Shown here: positions 8,980 through 16,650 of the stretch, piece after piece
How positions within the stretch are numbered: position 1 is the first letter of the stretch
Layout of the letters: the number at the start of each line of letters is the position of its first letter
Assembly: GCA_038323835.1 (NCBI GenBank)
Contig: JBBQHI010000011.1
Location: 1-64,000, forward strand
Source of the DNA: JACVRW01 sp038323835
GTDB lineage: Bacteria; Actinomycetota; Thermoleophilia; Solirubrobacterales; Thermoleophilaceae
Direction: 5' to 3'
DNA: 64,000 nt
Position numbers and translations under genes: made by a program
The notes under the pieces: model-generated
Database searches by the model: none
Told to the model about the DNA's origin: nothing
What the model saw: the letters and a program-made list of their open reading frames with translations, nothing else

Positions 8980-10148
8980 CCCCGGGGAGGAGCGCAGCCC
9001 GGGCGTTGGCCGGGCGAGCACCGGACCATGCACTCGCCGGGACGGAGGACCACCCGCAGGCCCGCATCGTGCTGGCGGCCGAGCTGGAACGCGACCCCTC
9101 GCACGCCTACCTCTTCCACGGACCCGCGGGTACGGGCAAGAGCACCGCGGCTCGCGCCTTCGCCGCGGCGCTCCTGGCCGAGGGCTCGGACGATCCGGAG
9201 TCGGTGCGGCGGCGGGTGGCCAACGGCACCCACCCCGACCTCACCTGGGTCCGGCCCACGGGCGCCCACGTGATGCGTGTGGAGGACGTGGAGGGGCCGG
9301 TGGTGAGCGCGGCCACCCGCACTCCGTTCGAGTCCAAGCGCCGGGTGTTCGTGCTCGAGCGTGTGGACACGATGAACGACGAGGTGGCCAACCGGCTGCT
9401 GAAGACGCTGGAGGAGCCCGCCCATTACGTGCACGTGATCCTCCTCACCGAGGCGCTCGGCCGGGTGCTCGACACGGTGATCTCGCGCTGCCAGCTGGTG
9501 CGCTTCGATCCCCTGCCCGCGGCGCGGATCGCCGCGGCGCTGGAGGCCGAGGGCGTGCCCGCCGAGACGGCGCTGGCCTGCGCCGGGCTGTCGCTCGGCA
9601 ACGCCACCCGCGCCCGCTACCTCGCATCCGAGGAGGGCCGCGAGTTGCGCGCCGAGGTGGGCCGGTTCGTGGCCGCGGCACTGAGCGAGGAGATGATGCT
9701 GGAGCCCTGGCGGCCGCTCCTGGAGCGGGCGGAGCGCGCCCGCGTGGAGGCGGAGCAGGAGGCCACGGGCGAGCGCGAGCAGCGGCTAGAGCTCGAGCCG
9801 AAGGGCCGTGAGCGCCGCTCCATGGAGCGGGAGATGGAGGAGGCGGGGAAGCGCGAGGGCCGGCGCGCGCGCACGCGGGTGCTGGACCTGGGGCTGACCC
9901 TCACCGAGCTGTCGTTCCGCGACCTGGTGTGCGTTGCCGAGGGCGCTCCGGAGGCCGTGCTGGCCGTGGACTCGCCCCCCGACCTCGTGGGCGACGCCCG
10001 CGCCCGTGACGCCGGGCGCCTGCGCGAGGCCGCCGAGCGCTGCGAGGAGACGCGCCAGTCGCTCGACCTGAACGTGACCGAGGAGCTGGCGCTCTCGGTG
10101 CTGGGCTTCCGGCTGGCGGAGCTGGCCGGGGGAGCCCGATCGACCTAG
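8976..10148 (+). CDS. holB: DNA polymerase III delta' subunit; N terminus encoded by a repeat element
   Basis: A 390-residue clamp-loader subunit. The Walker A motif GPAGTGKST is near residue 50, and the sensor-like segment RRVFVLERVDTMNDEVANRLLKTLEEP follows, ending in the SRC motif (ISRCQLVRF). Delta' helps load the beta clamp on DNA. The usual delta' start aligns near HPQARIVL, about residue 27; the first 18 residues come from a palindromic repeat at 8986-9030. If the GTG at 8976 is correct, the element has extended the protein. An alternative in-frame downstream start is not evident, because the ATG at 9028 is in another frame. A charged Glu/Arg-rich linker (about 245-300) precedes the C-terminal helical domain. 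Converges on the DUF192 gene with a 4-base overlap. Confidence 0.92.
   Translation: MTPGRSAARALAGRAPDHALAGTEDHPQARIVLAAELERDPSHAYLFHGPAGTGKSTAARAFAAALLAEGSDDPESVRRRVANGTHPDLTWVRPTGAHVMRVEDVEGPVVSAATRTPFESKRRVFVLERVDTMNDEVANRLLKTLEEPAHYVHVILLTEALGRVLDTVISRCQLVRFDPLPAARIAAALEAEGVPAETALACAGLSLGNATRARYLASEEGRELRAEVGRFVAAALSEEMMLEPWRPLLERAERARVEAEQEATGEREQRLELEPKGRERRSMEREMEEAGKREGRRARTRVLDLGLTLTELSFRDLVCVAEGAPEAVLAVDSPPDLVGDARARDAGRLREAAERCEETRQSLDLNVTEELALSVLGFRLAELAGGARST
8986..9030 (+). repeat. Dispersed palindromic element, family A, inside holB
   Basis: A 45-bp copy of the GGAGGAGCG-stem-CGAGCACCGGACCATG element also found near 35000 and 47550. Here the stem is GCCCGG/CCGGGC with a 7-base loop. 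It lies wholly within the 5' end of holB and is read as protein. Confidence 0.7.
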
Positions 10149-10804
10149 AGCGTCGGCTTGGCCACGAGCTCGTAGAAGAAGATCGCCATCACCGCCGTGG
10201 TGGCGCCCCACAGCAGCACCCAGCCGAGGCGTTCCTGGGGCTGCATCTGCGGCCGGGCCAGCCCGAAGATCACCACGAACTCGAACACGACGCAGGCGAG
10301 CACGAACGGCACCAGACCCCAGAGCCCGGTGATGGCCATGAGGATGTAGAGCGGCACCTGGGTGCCGGCCGCCGCCCCGCCCGCGGAGAGCACGAGCACG
10401 AAGTACTCGTTGTAGGTGTCCCGGTAGATCGGGACGCGCGGATCGAGCGCCTGACGGAATCGGTTCGCGAATGCCTGGTTGGCCACGGCGGGAATCATTC
10501 CATTCCCGGCTGCCGGGAGCTCCAAGACCCCCGCCGCCCCTGGGCAGGACACCACCCGTCCGGGCGCCACGCCGCACACGAGCAGCAGCACCTCGCCCGC
10601 CCGGTCGAGGAACACGAGGTCGATGGCGAAGCGCATCCCGAACGTGTGCACCGAGCGGCAGCGGGGGATCAGGAGGCCACCGTCCGCGGGCATACGCGCG
10701 AGCAGCGCCAGGCCGAGGAGGCGCGACCGCGGCGACCGCGCCACGTGCACCCGCAGCCCGCCCAGTCGCAGACATTCGAGGCGCTCGAGCCGCCGGGACG
10801 TCAC
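10145..10804 (-). CDS. DUF192 domain protein with C-terminal membrane segments
   Basis: A 219-residue protein with two parts. Residues about 1-105 form a DUF192 domain (SPRSRLLGLALL, HTFGMRFAIDLVFLD, ELPAAGNGM), a family of unknown function usually about 110-150 residues long and often secreted. The remainder holds about three hydrophobic helices (TQVPLYILMAITGLWGLVPF, VLACVVFEFVVIFGLA, WVLLWGATTAVMAIFFYELV). The combination of a cytoplasmic-looking DUF192 N terminus with a membrane tail is not the standard architecture. No signal peptide precedes the DUF192 domain. It converges on holB with a 4-base overlap and lies just downstream of tRNA-Thr on the same strand. Confidence 0.75.
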   Translation of the reverse strand: MTSRRLERLECLRLGGLRVHVARSPRSRLLGLALLARMPADGGLLIPRCRSVHTFGMRFAIDLVFLDRAGEVLLLVCGVAPGRVVSCPGAAGVLELPAAGNGMIPAVANQAFANRFRQALDPRVPIYRDTYNEYFVLVLSAGGAAAGTQVPLYILMAITGLWGLVPFVLACVVFEFVVIFGLARPQMQPQERLGWVLLWGATTAVMAIFFYELVAKPTL

Positions 10805-10846
10805 GCGGAGGGAAGTGCCGGGGGCGGTGGACTCATCCCCTCGACA

Positions 10847-10919
10847 AGCCGCAGGTCGGACTCGAACCGACGACCCCCACTTTACGAGAGTGGTGCTCTA
10901 CCAGCTGAGCTACTGCGGC
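10847..10919 (-). tRNA. tRNA-Thr (anticodon CGU)
   Basis: A 73-base cloverleaf. The acceptor stem pairs 10913-10919 with 10848-10854 (GCCGCAG/CTGCGGC), the D arm reads TAGCTCAGCTGGTAGAGCA, the anticodon stem CCACT/AGTGG closes loop CTCGTAA giving anticodon CGU (reads ACG), and the T arm contains GTTCGAGTC. CCA is not encoded. Confidence 0.95.
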
Positions 10920-11022
10920 GCGCGGGTGAGGATAGCCCGGCCCTCGGTGCCAGGTACCCCGACACGGCGCCCTGCGGGTCGGATAGCGTCCGCCTGTCAT
11001 TGTGAACCGAGGGGGAGAGTGC

Positions 11023-13068
11023 ATGACGCTGGGTGGATGCCGTCGCAGCTTGATCGTCCTTGCCGTAACGCTGGGGGCCCTCGCGCTGCCGGCCGGCGCC
11101 TTCGCGCATCTCGAGCGTCCCTCGTACTGGCCCGACCCCGCGCCTGACACCGCGGTGAACCCGCCTGCCGGCGGGACGGTGCCCAAGCTCCGCTCGCTCG
11201 AGTCCGCCGTCGACGGCAGGGGCCCGGGGAGGGTGCGGGTGGTCTGCCAGGGACGCGGTGGCTGGAAGTCGCTGCAGTCCCTCTACGCCTCGATCGCGAC
11301 GGCGCGCGGCCACGGCTACCGCATCCGTCCCAGCCAGCCCAAGCTCCATCTCAACGGCCGCGCCGCCCGCGAGCTGCTGTGGCAGAACCTGGCCTTGGCC
11401 CGGAAGTGCGGTTACCAGGAGATCCAGCCCGCCGTCACCGCCTCGGGCAACAACGACCGCGTGGTGATCATGCCCGGCCGCTACACCGAGCCCACCTCGC
11501 GCCGCGCGGCGCTCAACGATCCGCACTGCGCCCACCTCACCCAGGAGGACTCCGGCGGGGCCAAGACGCCGAGCTTCGCCTACCAGTCCACCTGCCCCAA
11601 CGACCAGAACCTGGTGTACGTCCAGGGGCGCGCGATAGCGCTCAGCGCTCCGCCCGCACCCCCGCTGGCCAACCGCCAGGGCATTCCCGACCTCGGACCC
11701 TGCGTGCGCTGCAACCTGCAGCTCGAGGGGAGCGGCGTGTCGCCCACCGACGTGATCGTGGACGGCGCCTCGGACTACGAGTCGAGCGACCCCGAGGCCA
11801 GGCCGCGCAAGCTGGACAAGCACGTGATCATCCGCGCCGACCGCGCGGACGGCTTCGTGGCCCACAATTTTACGGCGCGCGGGGCGCTCGAGCACGGCAT
11901 CTACATCGAGGAGACCGACGGCTACCGGATCGACACGGTGAAGATGTTCTGGGCGGCCGACTACGGCAACCTCACCTTCACCTCCGACCACGGCCTCTAC
12001 ACGGACTGCGACGGTTTGGGGGCGGGTGACGCGGTGCTCTACCCGGGCGCGGCCCCCGAGACCGGGGAGCAGGCCGACAAGTCGTTCTATCCCGACGCGC
12101 CGCGCATCAACACCACCGTGCGCAACTGCGACATGCACGGGAGCGTGCTCGCCTACTCGGGCTCGATGGGCAACAACGTGCGCATCACCCACAGCAACAT
12201 CTATGGCAACACGGCCGGTATCTCGACCGACACCATCTCCGCGGGCGGCCATCCCGGCTACCCGGCCGATGGCGTCGAGATCGACCACAACTACATCTAC
12301 TCCAACAACCTCGAGCTGTTCAAGCCCAACCCGCCGGTGGAGCCGGCGGTGGGGATCCTCCCCTCGGGAGTGGGCGTCTTCTGGGCCGGTCACAACAACG
12401 GCCGCGTGCACGACAACTGGATCTGGGACAACTGGCGCGACGGCGCCTTCCTGCTCTCGATCCCCGACTTCCTGGTCACGCCCGAGGGCCAGATCAACCC
12501 GGGCGGGTCGTGCAAGCGCGACCCGCGGGTCAATCCGACGCTGTCCACCTCGTGCGGAAACCGCTTCTACGACAACCAGCTCGGCCGCGTGCCGCGGAGC
12601 TTCAAGCCATTCGGCGCTCTCTACGCGTTCGGCAACAACGTCGGCCCGACACGAGGAGTGGCGAAGAACGGCGTGGACTTCTGGTGGGACGAGGGCGGCC
12701 TGGGCACGGTCTCGGGCAACTGCTGGTTCAACAACACCGGCTTCGACGGCACCGCCGCGAGCGTGACCGGCTCCGGGGTCGGTGACGGGGCGGATGCGCT
12801 GCCCTCAGACTGCACGTCCACGCGCAAGGGCGACGGCGTGAAGCTCGCCTATCTGCTCTCCTGCTTCCTGGCCCGCGAGGGCGACCTGCCCCCCGAGCAG
12901 TGCGACTGGTTCACGCTGCCTCCGAGGCCCGGCTCGACGGCCGCCACGGCCAAGCAGGAGGCGTTCGCCGACGGCGCCCGCGAGTTCCTGAAGACCGCGC
13001 GGGCCAAGCAGCTCGAGGATCAGGTGGGCGAGGTCACCGGGATCGCGGAGTCGACGCCGCCGGAGTGA
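11023..13068 (+). CDS. Secreted right-handed beta-helix protein
   Basis: A protein of about 681 residues with a clear signal peptide (MTLGGCRRSLIVLAVTLGA, then an Ala-rich cleavage region). The body carries repeated short strands with Asn ladders such as NNVRITHSNIYGNTAGI, DGVEIDHNYIYSNN and GRVHDNWIWDNW, typical of parallel beta-helix (pectate-lyase-like) folds that bind or cleave polysaccharides outside the cell. No catalytic set can be assigned, so the activity is unknown. The ATG at 11023 follows a strong GAGGGGGAG site; an upstream in-frame GTG at 11002 lacks one. The lipoprotein gene starts four bases after the stop, so the two are probably co-transcribed. Confidence 0.85.
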   Translation: MTLGGCRRSLIVLAVTLGALALPAGAFAHLERPSYWPDPAPDTAVNPPAGGTVPKLRSLESAVDGRGPGRVRVVCQGRGGWKSLQSLYASIATARGHGYRIRPSQPKLHLNGRAARELLWQNLALARKCGYQEIQPAVTASGNNDRVVIMPGRYTEPTSRRAALNDPHCAHLTQEDSGGAKTPSFAYQSTCPNDQNLVYVQGRAIALSAPPAPPLANRQGIPDLGPCVRCNLQLEGSGVSPTDVIVDGASDYESSDPEARPRKLDKHVIIRADRADGFVAHNFTARGALEHGIYIEETDGYRIDTVKMFWAADYGNLTFTSDHGLYTDCDGLGAGDAVLYPGAAPETGEQADKSFYPDAPRINTTVRNCDMHGSVLAYSGSMGNNVRITHSNIYGNTAGISTDTISAGGHPGYPADGVEIDHNYIYSNNLELFKPNPPVEPAVGILPSGVGVFWAGHNNGRVHDNWIWDNWRDGAFLLSIPDFLVTPEGQINPGGSCKRDPRVNPTLSTSCGNRFYDNQLGRVPRSFKPFGALYAFGNNVGPTRGVAKNGVDFWWDEGGLGTVSGNCWFNNTGFDGTAASVTGSGVGDGADALPSDCTSTRKGDGVKLAYLLSCFLAREGDLPPEQCDWFTLPPRPGSTAATAKQEAFADGAREFLKTARAKQLEDQVGEVTGIAESTPPE

Positions 13069-13072
13069 TTGG

Positions 13073-13447
13073 ATGACGCCGATCGTCAGGCGACGCGGGG
13101 CGCCCGTCCTTCTCGCCGCACTGGTGCTCGCGCTCGCTGCCTGCGGAAACGACAGGGATTCCGCCGGCAAGGCGAAGCCTGTGGGCCACACCCTGGTCGG
13201 GTCGGTGGCCGCGCTCGCGCAGTGCCGGGACTGGAACGGGGGCACCCGTGACGAGCGGCTGGCCACGATCGAGGACATTCGCGAGCAGATCAACCTCAAG
13301 GACAGCGCGGTGCAGACGCCCGAGCTGTCGGACGAAGCCGCCTACCGGATCCTCGACACCACCTGCCACAGGCCTTACGCGGCCAGCCTCAGGCTCTACA
13401 AGCTGTACGCCCGCGCGGACAGCTTCGCGCCCTTCGCGGAGGAATAG
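13073..13447 (+). CDS. Small predicted lipoprotein, function unknown
   Basis: A 124-residue protein with a lipoprotein signal peptide: basic N terminus, hydrophobic PVLLAALVLALAAC and lipobox LAAC with the lipidated cysteine near residue 24. The mature part is about 100 residues, predicted helical, with two further cysteines (AQCRDW and TTCHRPY) that could form a disulfide. No family was recognised. Its start lies four bases after the beta-helix gene stop, so the pair may act together at the cell surface. A GC-rich hairpin 10 bases downstream probably ends the transcript. Confidence 0.75.
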   Translation: MTPIVRRRGAPVLLAALVLALAACGNDRDSAGKAKPVGHTLVGSVAALAQCRDWNGGTRDERLATIEDIREQINLKDSAVQTPELSDEAAYRILDTTCHRPYAASLRLYKLYARADSFAPFAEE

Positions 13448-13457
13448 CTAGCCGGAG

Positions 13458-13482
13458 ATGCGCCGCCCGCCCACCGGCGCAT
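13458..13482 (+). terminator. Candidate hairpin terminator after the lipoprotein gene
   Basis: Perfect 8-bp inverted repeat ATGCGCCG/CGGCGCAT with a 9-base loop, 10 bases after the lipoprotein stop. There is no T tract, as is common at high-GC actinobacterial terminators. Confidence 0.45.
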
Positions 13483-13592
13483 GGCCTGCCAGCGAAGTCG
13501 CAGTCCGGGTCCGCCTGCGGAGCCAGGGATAGTAGGGTGGCGCACCGGCTCAGCAAGCCCAACTGGCGGAACCGTCCCGCCAAAGGAGCGTC

Positions 13593-15218
13593 ATGTCATC
13601 TCCGTTCGGTCCTCGTTCTTGGCTGCTGGCACTCGCGTGCGCGCTGCTGGGCCTTCTCCTCGCCGCTCCGATCGCGCCGGCGCGATCGCCGCTCGATTTC
13701 AGTCCCTGCGGCACCATGCCCGACGCCGCCACCACCGAGTGCGCCACGGCGGATCTCCCGCTCGACTACGACCACCCCCATGGACGCGAGGTCCACGTGA
13801 AGGTGGCGCGCGTGCCCGCGGCCGACCAGGCCCACCGCATCGGTTCGCTCTTCTTCAACTTCGGCGGTCCCGGCGGCACGCCGGTGGACTACCTCCAGGA
13901 GGTTGGCGCCACCGGCTACTGGAGCGCGCTGAACGAGCGCTTCGACATCGTGGGCTTCGATCCGCGCGGCGTGGGCCAGAGCACGCCCTCGATCGACTGC
14001 AACGTGGACCAGGAGAAGCGCGGCGTGTACTCGCAGCCCTTCACCACGCCGTTCAACCTCGACGTGGACGCGCTCCTGCACAAGGACAGGTCCTACATCC
14101 GCGCCTGTCTGAAGAAGAACGGGAGCATCCTGTCCCACGTCTCGACGGCCAACGTGGCACGTGACATGGACGCGCTCCGGGGCCTCGTCGGCGAGCGCGA
14201 GCTGAACTACTTCGGCTACTCGTACGGCACCCTCCTGGGCGCCACCTACGCGAGCATGTTCCCGAACCACTACCGGGCGATGGTGCTCGACGGCCCGATC
14301 AACGCCAAGGGCTACATCAACAAGCCCTGGAGCGATCTGGCCGGGCAGTCCGCAGGCTTCGAGCGCGCTCTTGGCCGCTTCTTCCAGGCCTGCGCACGCG
14401 ACCAGGTGGCGTGCTCCGGATTTGGCGGCGACGACCCGTCGCTCGCGTGGGACGAGCTGGTGGACAAGGCCAACGCCCACCCGATTCCGGCAGCCGGCTA
14501 CGCGGTCGACCCGCGGCCGGTGGACGGAGACGACCTCCGGTGGGTCGCCACCGGCGAGGTGTACGCGAAGGAGGCGTGGGGCGAGCTCGGCCAGGCGCTG
14601 GCGATGGCCCAGGCGGGTGACGCCTCGCTCGTCCGTGAGCTGTCCGACGCGGACTACGAGCGCAACGACGACGGCACCTACGGCCCGGGCTACGACACCT
14701 ACTTCACCATCGGCGCGACGGAGCAGCGCTACCCGCGTGACGTGGGCTTCTATCTCGACCGCGGCGAGGACTCGTGGGATCTGTTCGACAACTCGTGGTG
14801 GAACAACGGCTACGTGGAGCTCAACTACGGGCTCTGGCCGGCCCACGACCGGGACGCATACGCCGGGCCCTTCCAGGTACGCGGCTCGCGGCCCACTCCG
14901 CTGGTGATCGCCAACACCTACGACCCGGCCACCCCGTACCGCGGGGCCCTGCGGCTCGTTCGCGATCTCGGCAACGCCCGCTTGATCACGATGCGCGGCG
15001 ACGGCCACACGGCCTACCCGGGCGAGTCGAGCTGCATCGACACCGCCACCGAGAGCTACGTGAACACCCTCAAGCTGCCGGGCAAGGGCACCGTGTGCCG
15101 CCAGGAGACCCAGTTCGAGGCTCCCGCGGTGGCCGAGGCGGCGAAGGCGCTGCGCGGCGGCGCCGCCGTGCGGGCTCAGGCCCGGCGGATCACGGCGATG
15201 AGGGTGCCGCGGCCGTAG
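13593..15218 (+). CDS. Secreted alpha/beta hydrolase, S33 tripeptidyl aminopeptidase-like
   Basis: A 541-residue exported hydrolase. A signal peptide (SWLLALACALLGLLLAAPIA) is followed by an alpha/beta hydrolase core: FNFGGPGGTP oxyanion-hole region, DPRGVGQS, the nucleophile serine in FGYSYGTLLG, and a C-terminal TAP-like region with catalytic aspartate and histidine candidates in NTYDPATPY and GDGHTAY. This matches Streptomyces-type tripeptidyl aminopeptidases that trim N-terminal peptides outside the cell. ATG follows AAAGGAGCGTC, a good ribosome-binding site. It stands alone, with hairpins before and after. Confidence 0.88.
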   Translation: MSSPFGPRSWLLALACALLGLLLAAPIAPARSPLDFSPCGTMPDAATTECATADLPLDYDHPHGREVHVKVARVPAADQAHRIGSLFFNFGGPGGTPVDYLQEVGATGYWSALNERFDIVGFDPRGVGQSTPSIDCNVDQEKRGVYSQPFTTPFNLDVDALLHKDRSYIRACLKKNGSILSHVSTANVARDMDALRGLVGERELNYFGYSYGTLLGATYASMFPNHYRAMVLDGPINAKGYINKPWSDLAGQSAGFERALGRFFQACARDQVACSGFGGDDPSLAWDELVDKANAHPIPAAGYAVDPRPVDGDDLRWVATGEVYAKEAWGELGQALAMAQAGDASLVRELSDADYERNDDGTYGPGYDTYFTIGATEQRYPRDVGFYLDRGEDSWDLFDNSWWNNGYVELNYGLWPAHDRDAYAGPFQVRGSRPTPLVIANTYDPATPYRGALRLVRDLGNARLITMRGDGHTAYPGESSCIDTATESYVNTLKLPGKGTVCRQETQFEAPAVAEAAKALRGGAAVRAQARRITAMRVPRP

Positions 15219-15225
15219 TTCAGCT

Positions 15226-15263
15226 CCCGGGCGCGCGGTGACGAGCTCGCCGCGCGACCCGGG
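15226..15263 (+). terminator. Long GC-rich hairpin after the S33 hydrolase
   Basis: An imperfect inverted repeat begins 8 bases after the stop: the left arm runs CCCGGG-GCGCGG-GA and the right arm TC-CCGCGC-CCCGGG around a short loop. Position and stability fit a factor-independent terminator without a T tract. Confidence 0.5.
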
Positions 15264-15299
15264 ATCTCACACCCGGCGCCGCACGATCGTTCTCCTTAC

Positions 15300-16199
15300 G
15301 TGAGCGCGCCGGCCCTCGCCCCCGCCGCCGCCCCCGAGCGCCGCCAGCAGGCGCTCGCACTCGCCGCCGGGCTCACCACCGTCGTGCTCTGGTCCACGGC
15401 GTTCATCGGCGTCCGCGACGCGGGGCATCAGCTCACCGGCGGGGCGCTGTCGCTCGGGCGCCTGACGGTGGGGAGCGTCGCGCTCGGAGTGGTGGTACTG
15501 GTGCGGCGGGAGCCCCTCCCGCCGCGGGCCGACCTCCCGGCGCTCCTGCTCCTCGGGGTCCTTTGGTTCGGGATCTACAACGTCGCCCTGAGCGAGGCCG
15601 AGCGCCGAGTGGACGCGGGCACCGCGGCCATGCTCGTGAACACCGGGCCGATCATCATCGCCGTGCTGGCCGGGGTGGTGCTGAAGGAGGGGTTCCCGCG
15701 CTCCCTCCTCACCGGCTGCGCCGTGGCGTTCGCTGGTGTGGTGATCATCGCCCTGGCCACCTCCGGCGCCGGGGTCACCGCCAGCTGGGGCACGGCGCTC
15801 TGCCTGGTGGCCGCAGTGGCGTACTCGGTCGCGGTGGTGGCCCAGAAGCCCCTGCTCGAGCGCGGCTCCGCCCTCGCCGTCACCTGGATCGCGTGCACGG
15901 TCGGGGCGGTGGCCTGCCTTCCCTTCGGCCCCACCCTCGTGCACCAGGCCGGCGCCGCGGATGGATCCGTGCTGGTGTGGATCGTCTACCTCGGGGCACT
16001 CCCCACGGCGGTGGCCTTCACCACCTGGGCCTACGCCCTCAGGCGCAGCACCGCCGGCCGGATGGGGGCACTCACCTATCTGGTGCCGCCGCTCACGATC
16101 CTCATGGGCTGGGCCTTCCTGGACGAGACGCCGCCCGCCCTGGCGTTCGCGGGCGGTGCGCTGTGCCTCGCAGGGGCCGGCCTCACCCGTCGCCGTTGA
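15300..16199 (+). CDS. EamA/DMT-family transporter
   Basis: A 299-residue inner-membrane protein with ten predicted helices in two homologous five-helix EamA halves (first half about 15-150, second about 165-297), for example LTTVVLWSTAFIGVRDAG and the second-half ALPTAVAFTTWAYALRRS. The family exports amino acids, metabolites or drugs; the substrate cannot be inferred. Start is GTG at 15300 with no strong ribosome-binding site. It may be co-transcribed with the GFA gene 18 bases downstream. Confidence 0.88.
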   Translation: MSAPALAPAAAPERRQQALALAAGLTTVVLWSTAFIGVRDAGHQLTGGALSLGRLTVGSVALGVVVLVRREPLPPRADLPALLLLGVLWFGIYNVALSEAERRVDAGTAAMLVNTGPIIIAVLAGVVLKEGFPRSLLTGCAVAFAGVVIIALATSGAGVTASWGTALCLVAAVAYSVAVVAQKPLLERGSALAVTWIACTVGAVACLPFGPTLVHQAGAADGSVLVWIVYLGALPTAVAFTTWAYALRRSTAGRMGALTYLVPPLTILMGWAFLDETPPALAFAGGALCLAGAGLTRRR

Positions 16200-16217
16200 G
16201 CGCTTACGATCCTCGTC

Positions 16218-16649
16218 GTGAGCGACACGATCCTCACCGGTGGCTGCACGTGCGGGGCGGTGCGATTCGAGATGACGCTGCCGCTCGGGCTCGCCCTCTA
16301 CTGCCACTGCACGCGCTGCAGGCGGCGGACCGGTACCGCGGCCTCGGTGCAGGTGCGGGTGCACGGGGATCGCCTGCGGGTCACCGAGGGCGAGCGCCTG
16401 GTGCGGGCGTTCGCGCCCGAGCGGGGCTTCGAGAAGCTCTTCTGCGGCGAGTGCGGGTCGAGCCTGTTCAGCCGCAACCCCCGCGACGGTCGCGAGATGA
16501 GCATTCGCCTGGGTGCCTTCGACGACGATCCGGGCGTGCGCCCGAGCTGGCGCCAGTTCGTGGCCTACGCCGCCCCGTGGGAGCCGATCCGCGACGACGG
16601 GCTACCGCGCTTCGACGAGAGCGGCCGTGAGTTCACGTCCTCGCCCTGA
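16218..16649 (+). CDS. GFA/CENP-V family zinc protein
   Basis: A 143-residue protein of the glutathione-dependent formaldehyde-activating (GFA) fold. The zinc-binding cysteines are visible as GGCTCGAVRF, CHCTRCRRRTG and FCGECGSSLF. Family members are small zinc proteins; most, including those in actinobacteria that lack glutathione, have unproven roles. The ATG of the alkylsulfatase follows the stop by one base, so the two are an operon. Confidence 0.88.
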   Translation: MSDTILTGGCTCGAVRFEMTLPLGLALYCHCTRCRRRTGTAASVQVRVHGDRLRVTEGERLVRAFAPERGFEKLFCGECGSSLFSRNPRDGREMSIRLGAFDDDPGVRPSWRQFVAYAAPWEPIRDDGLPRFDESGREFTSSP

Positions 16650-16650
16650 G

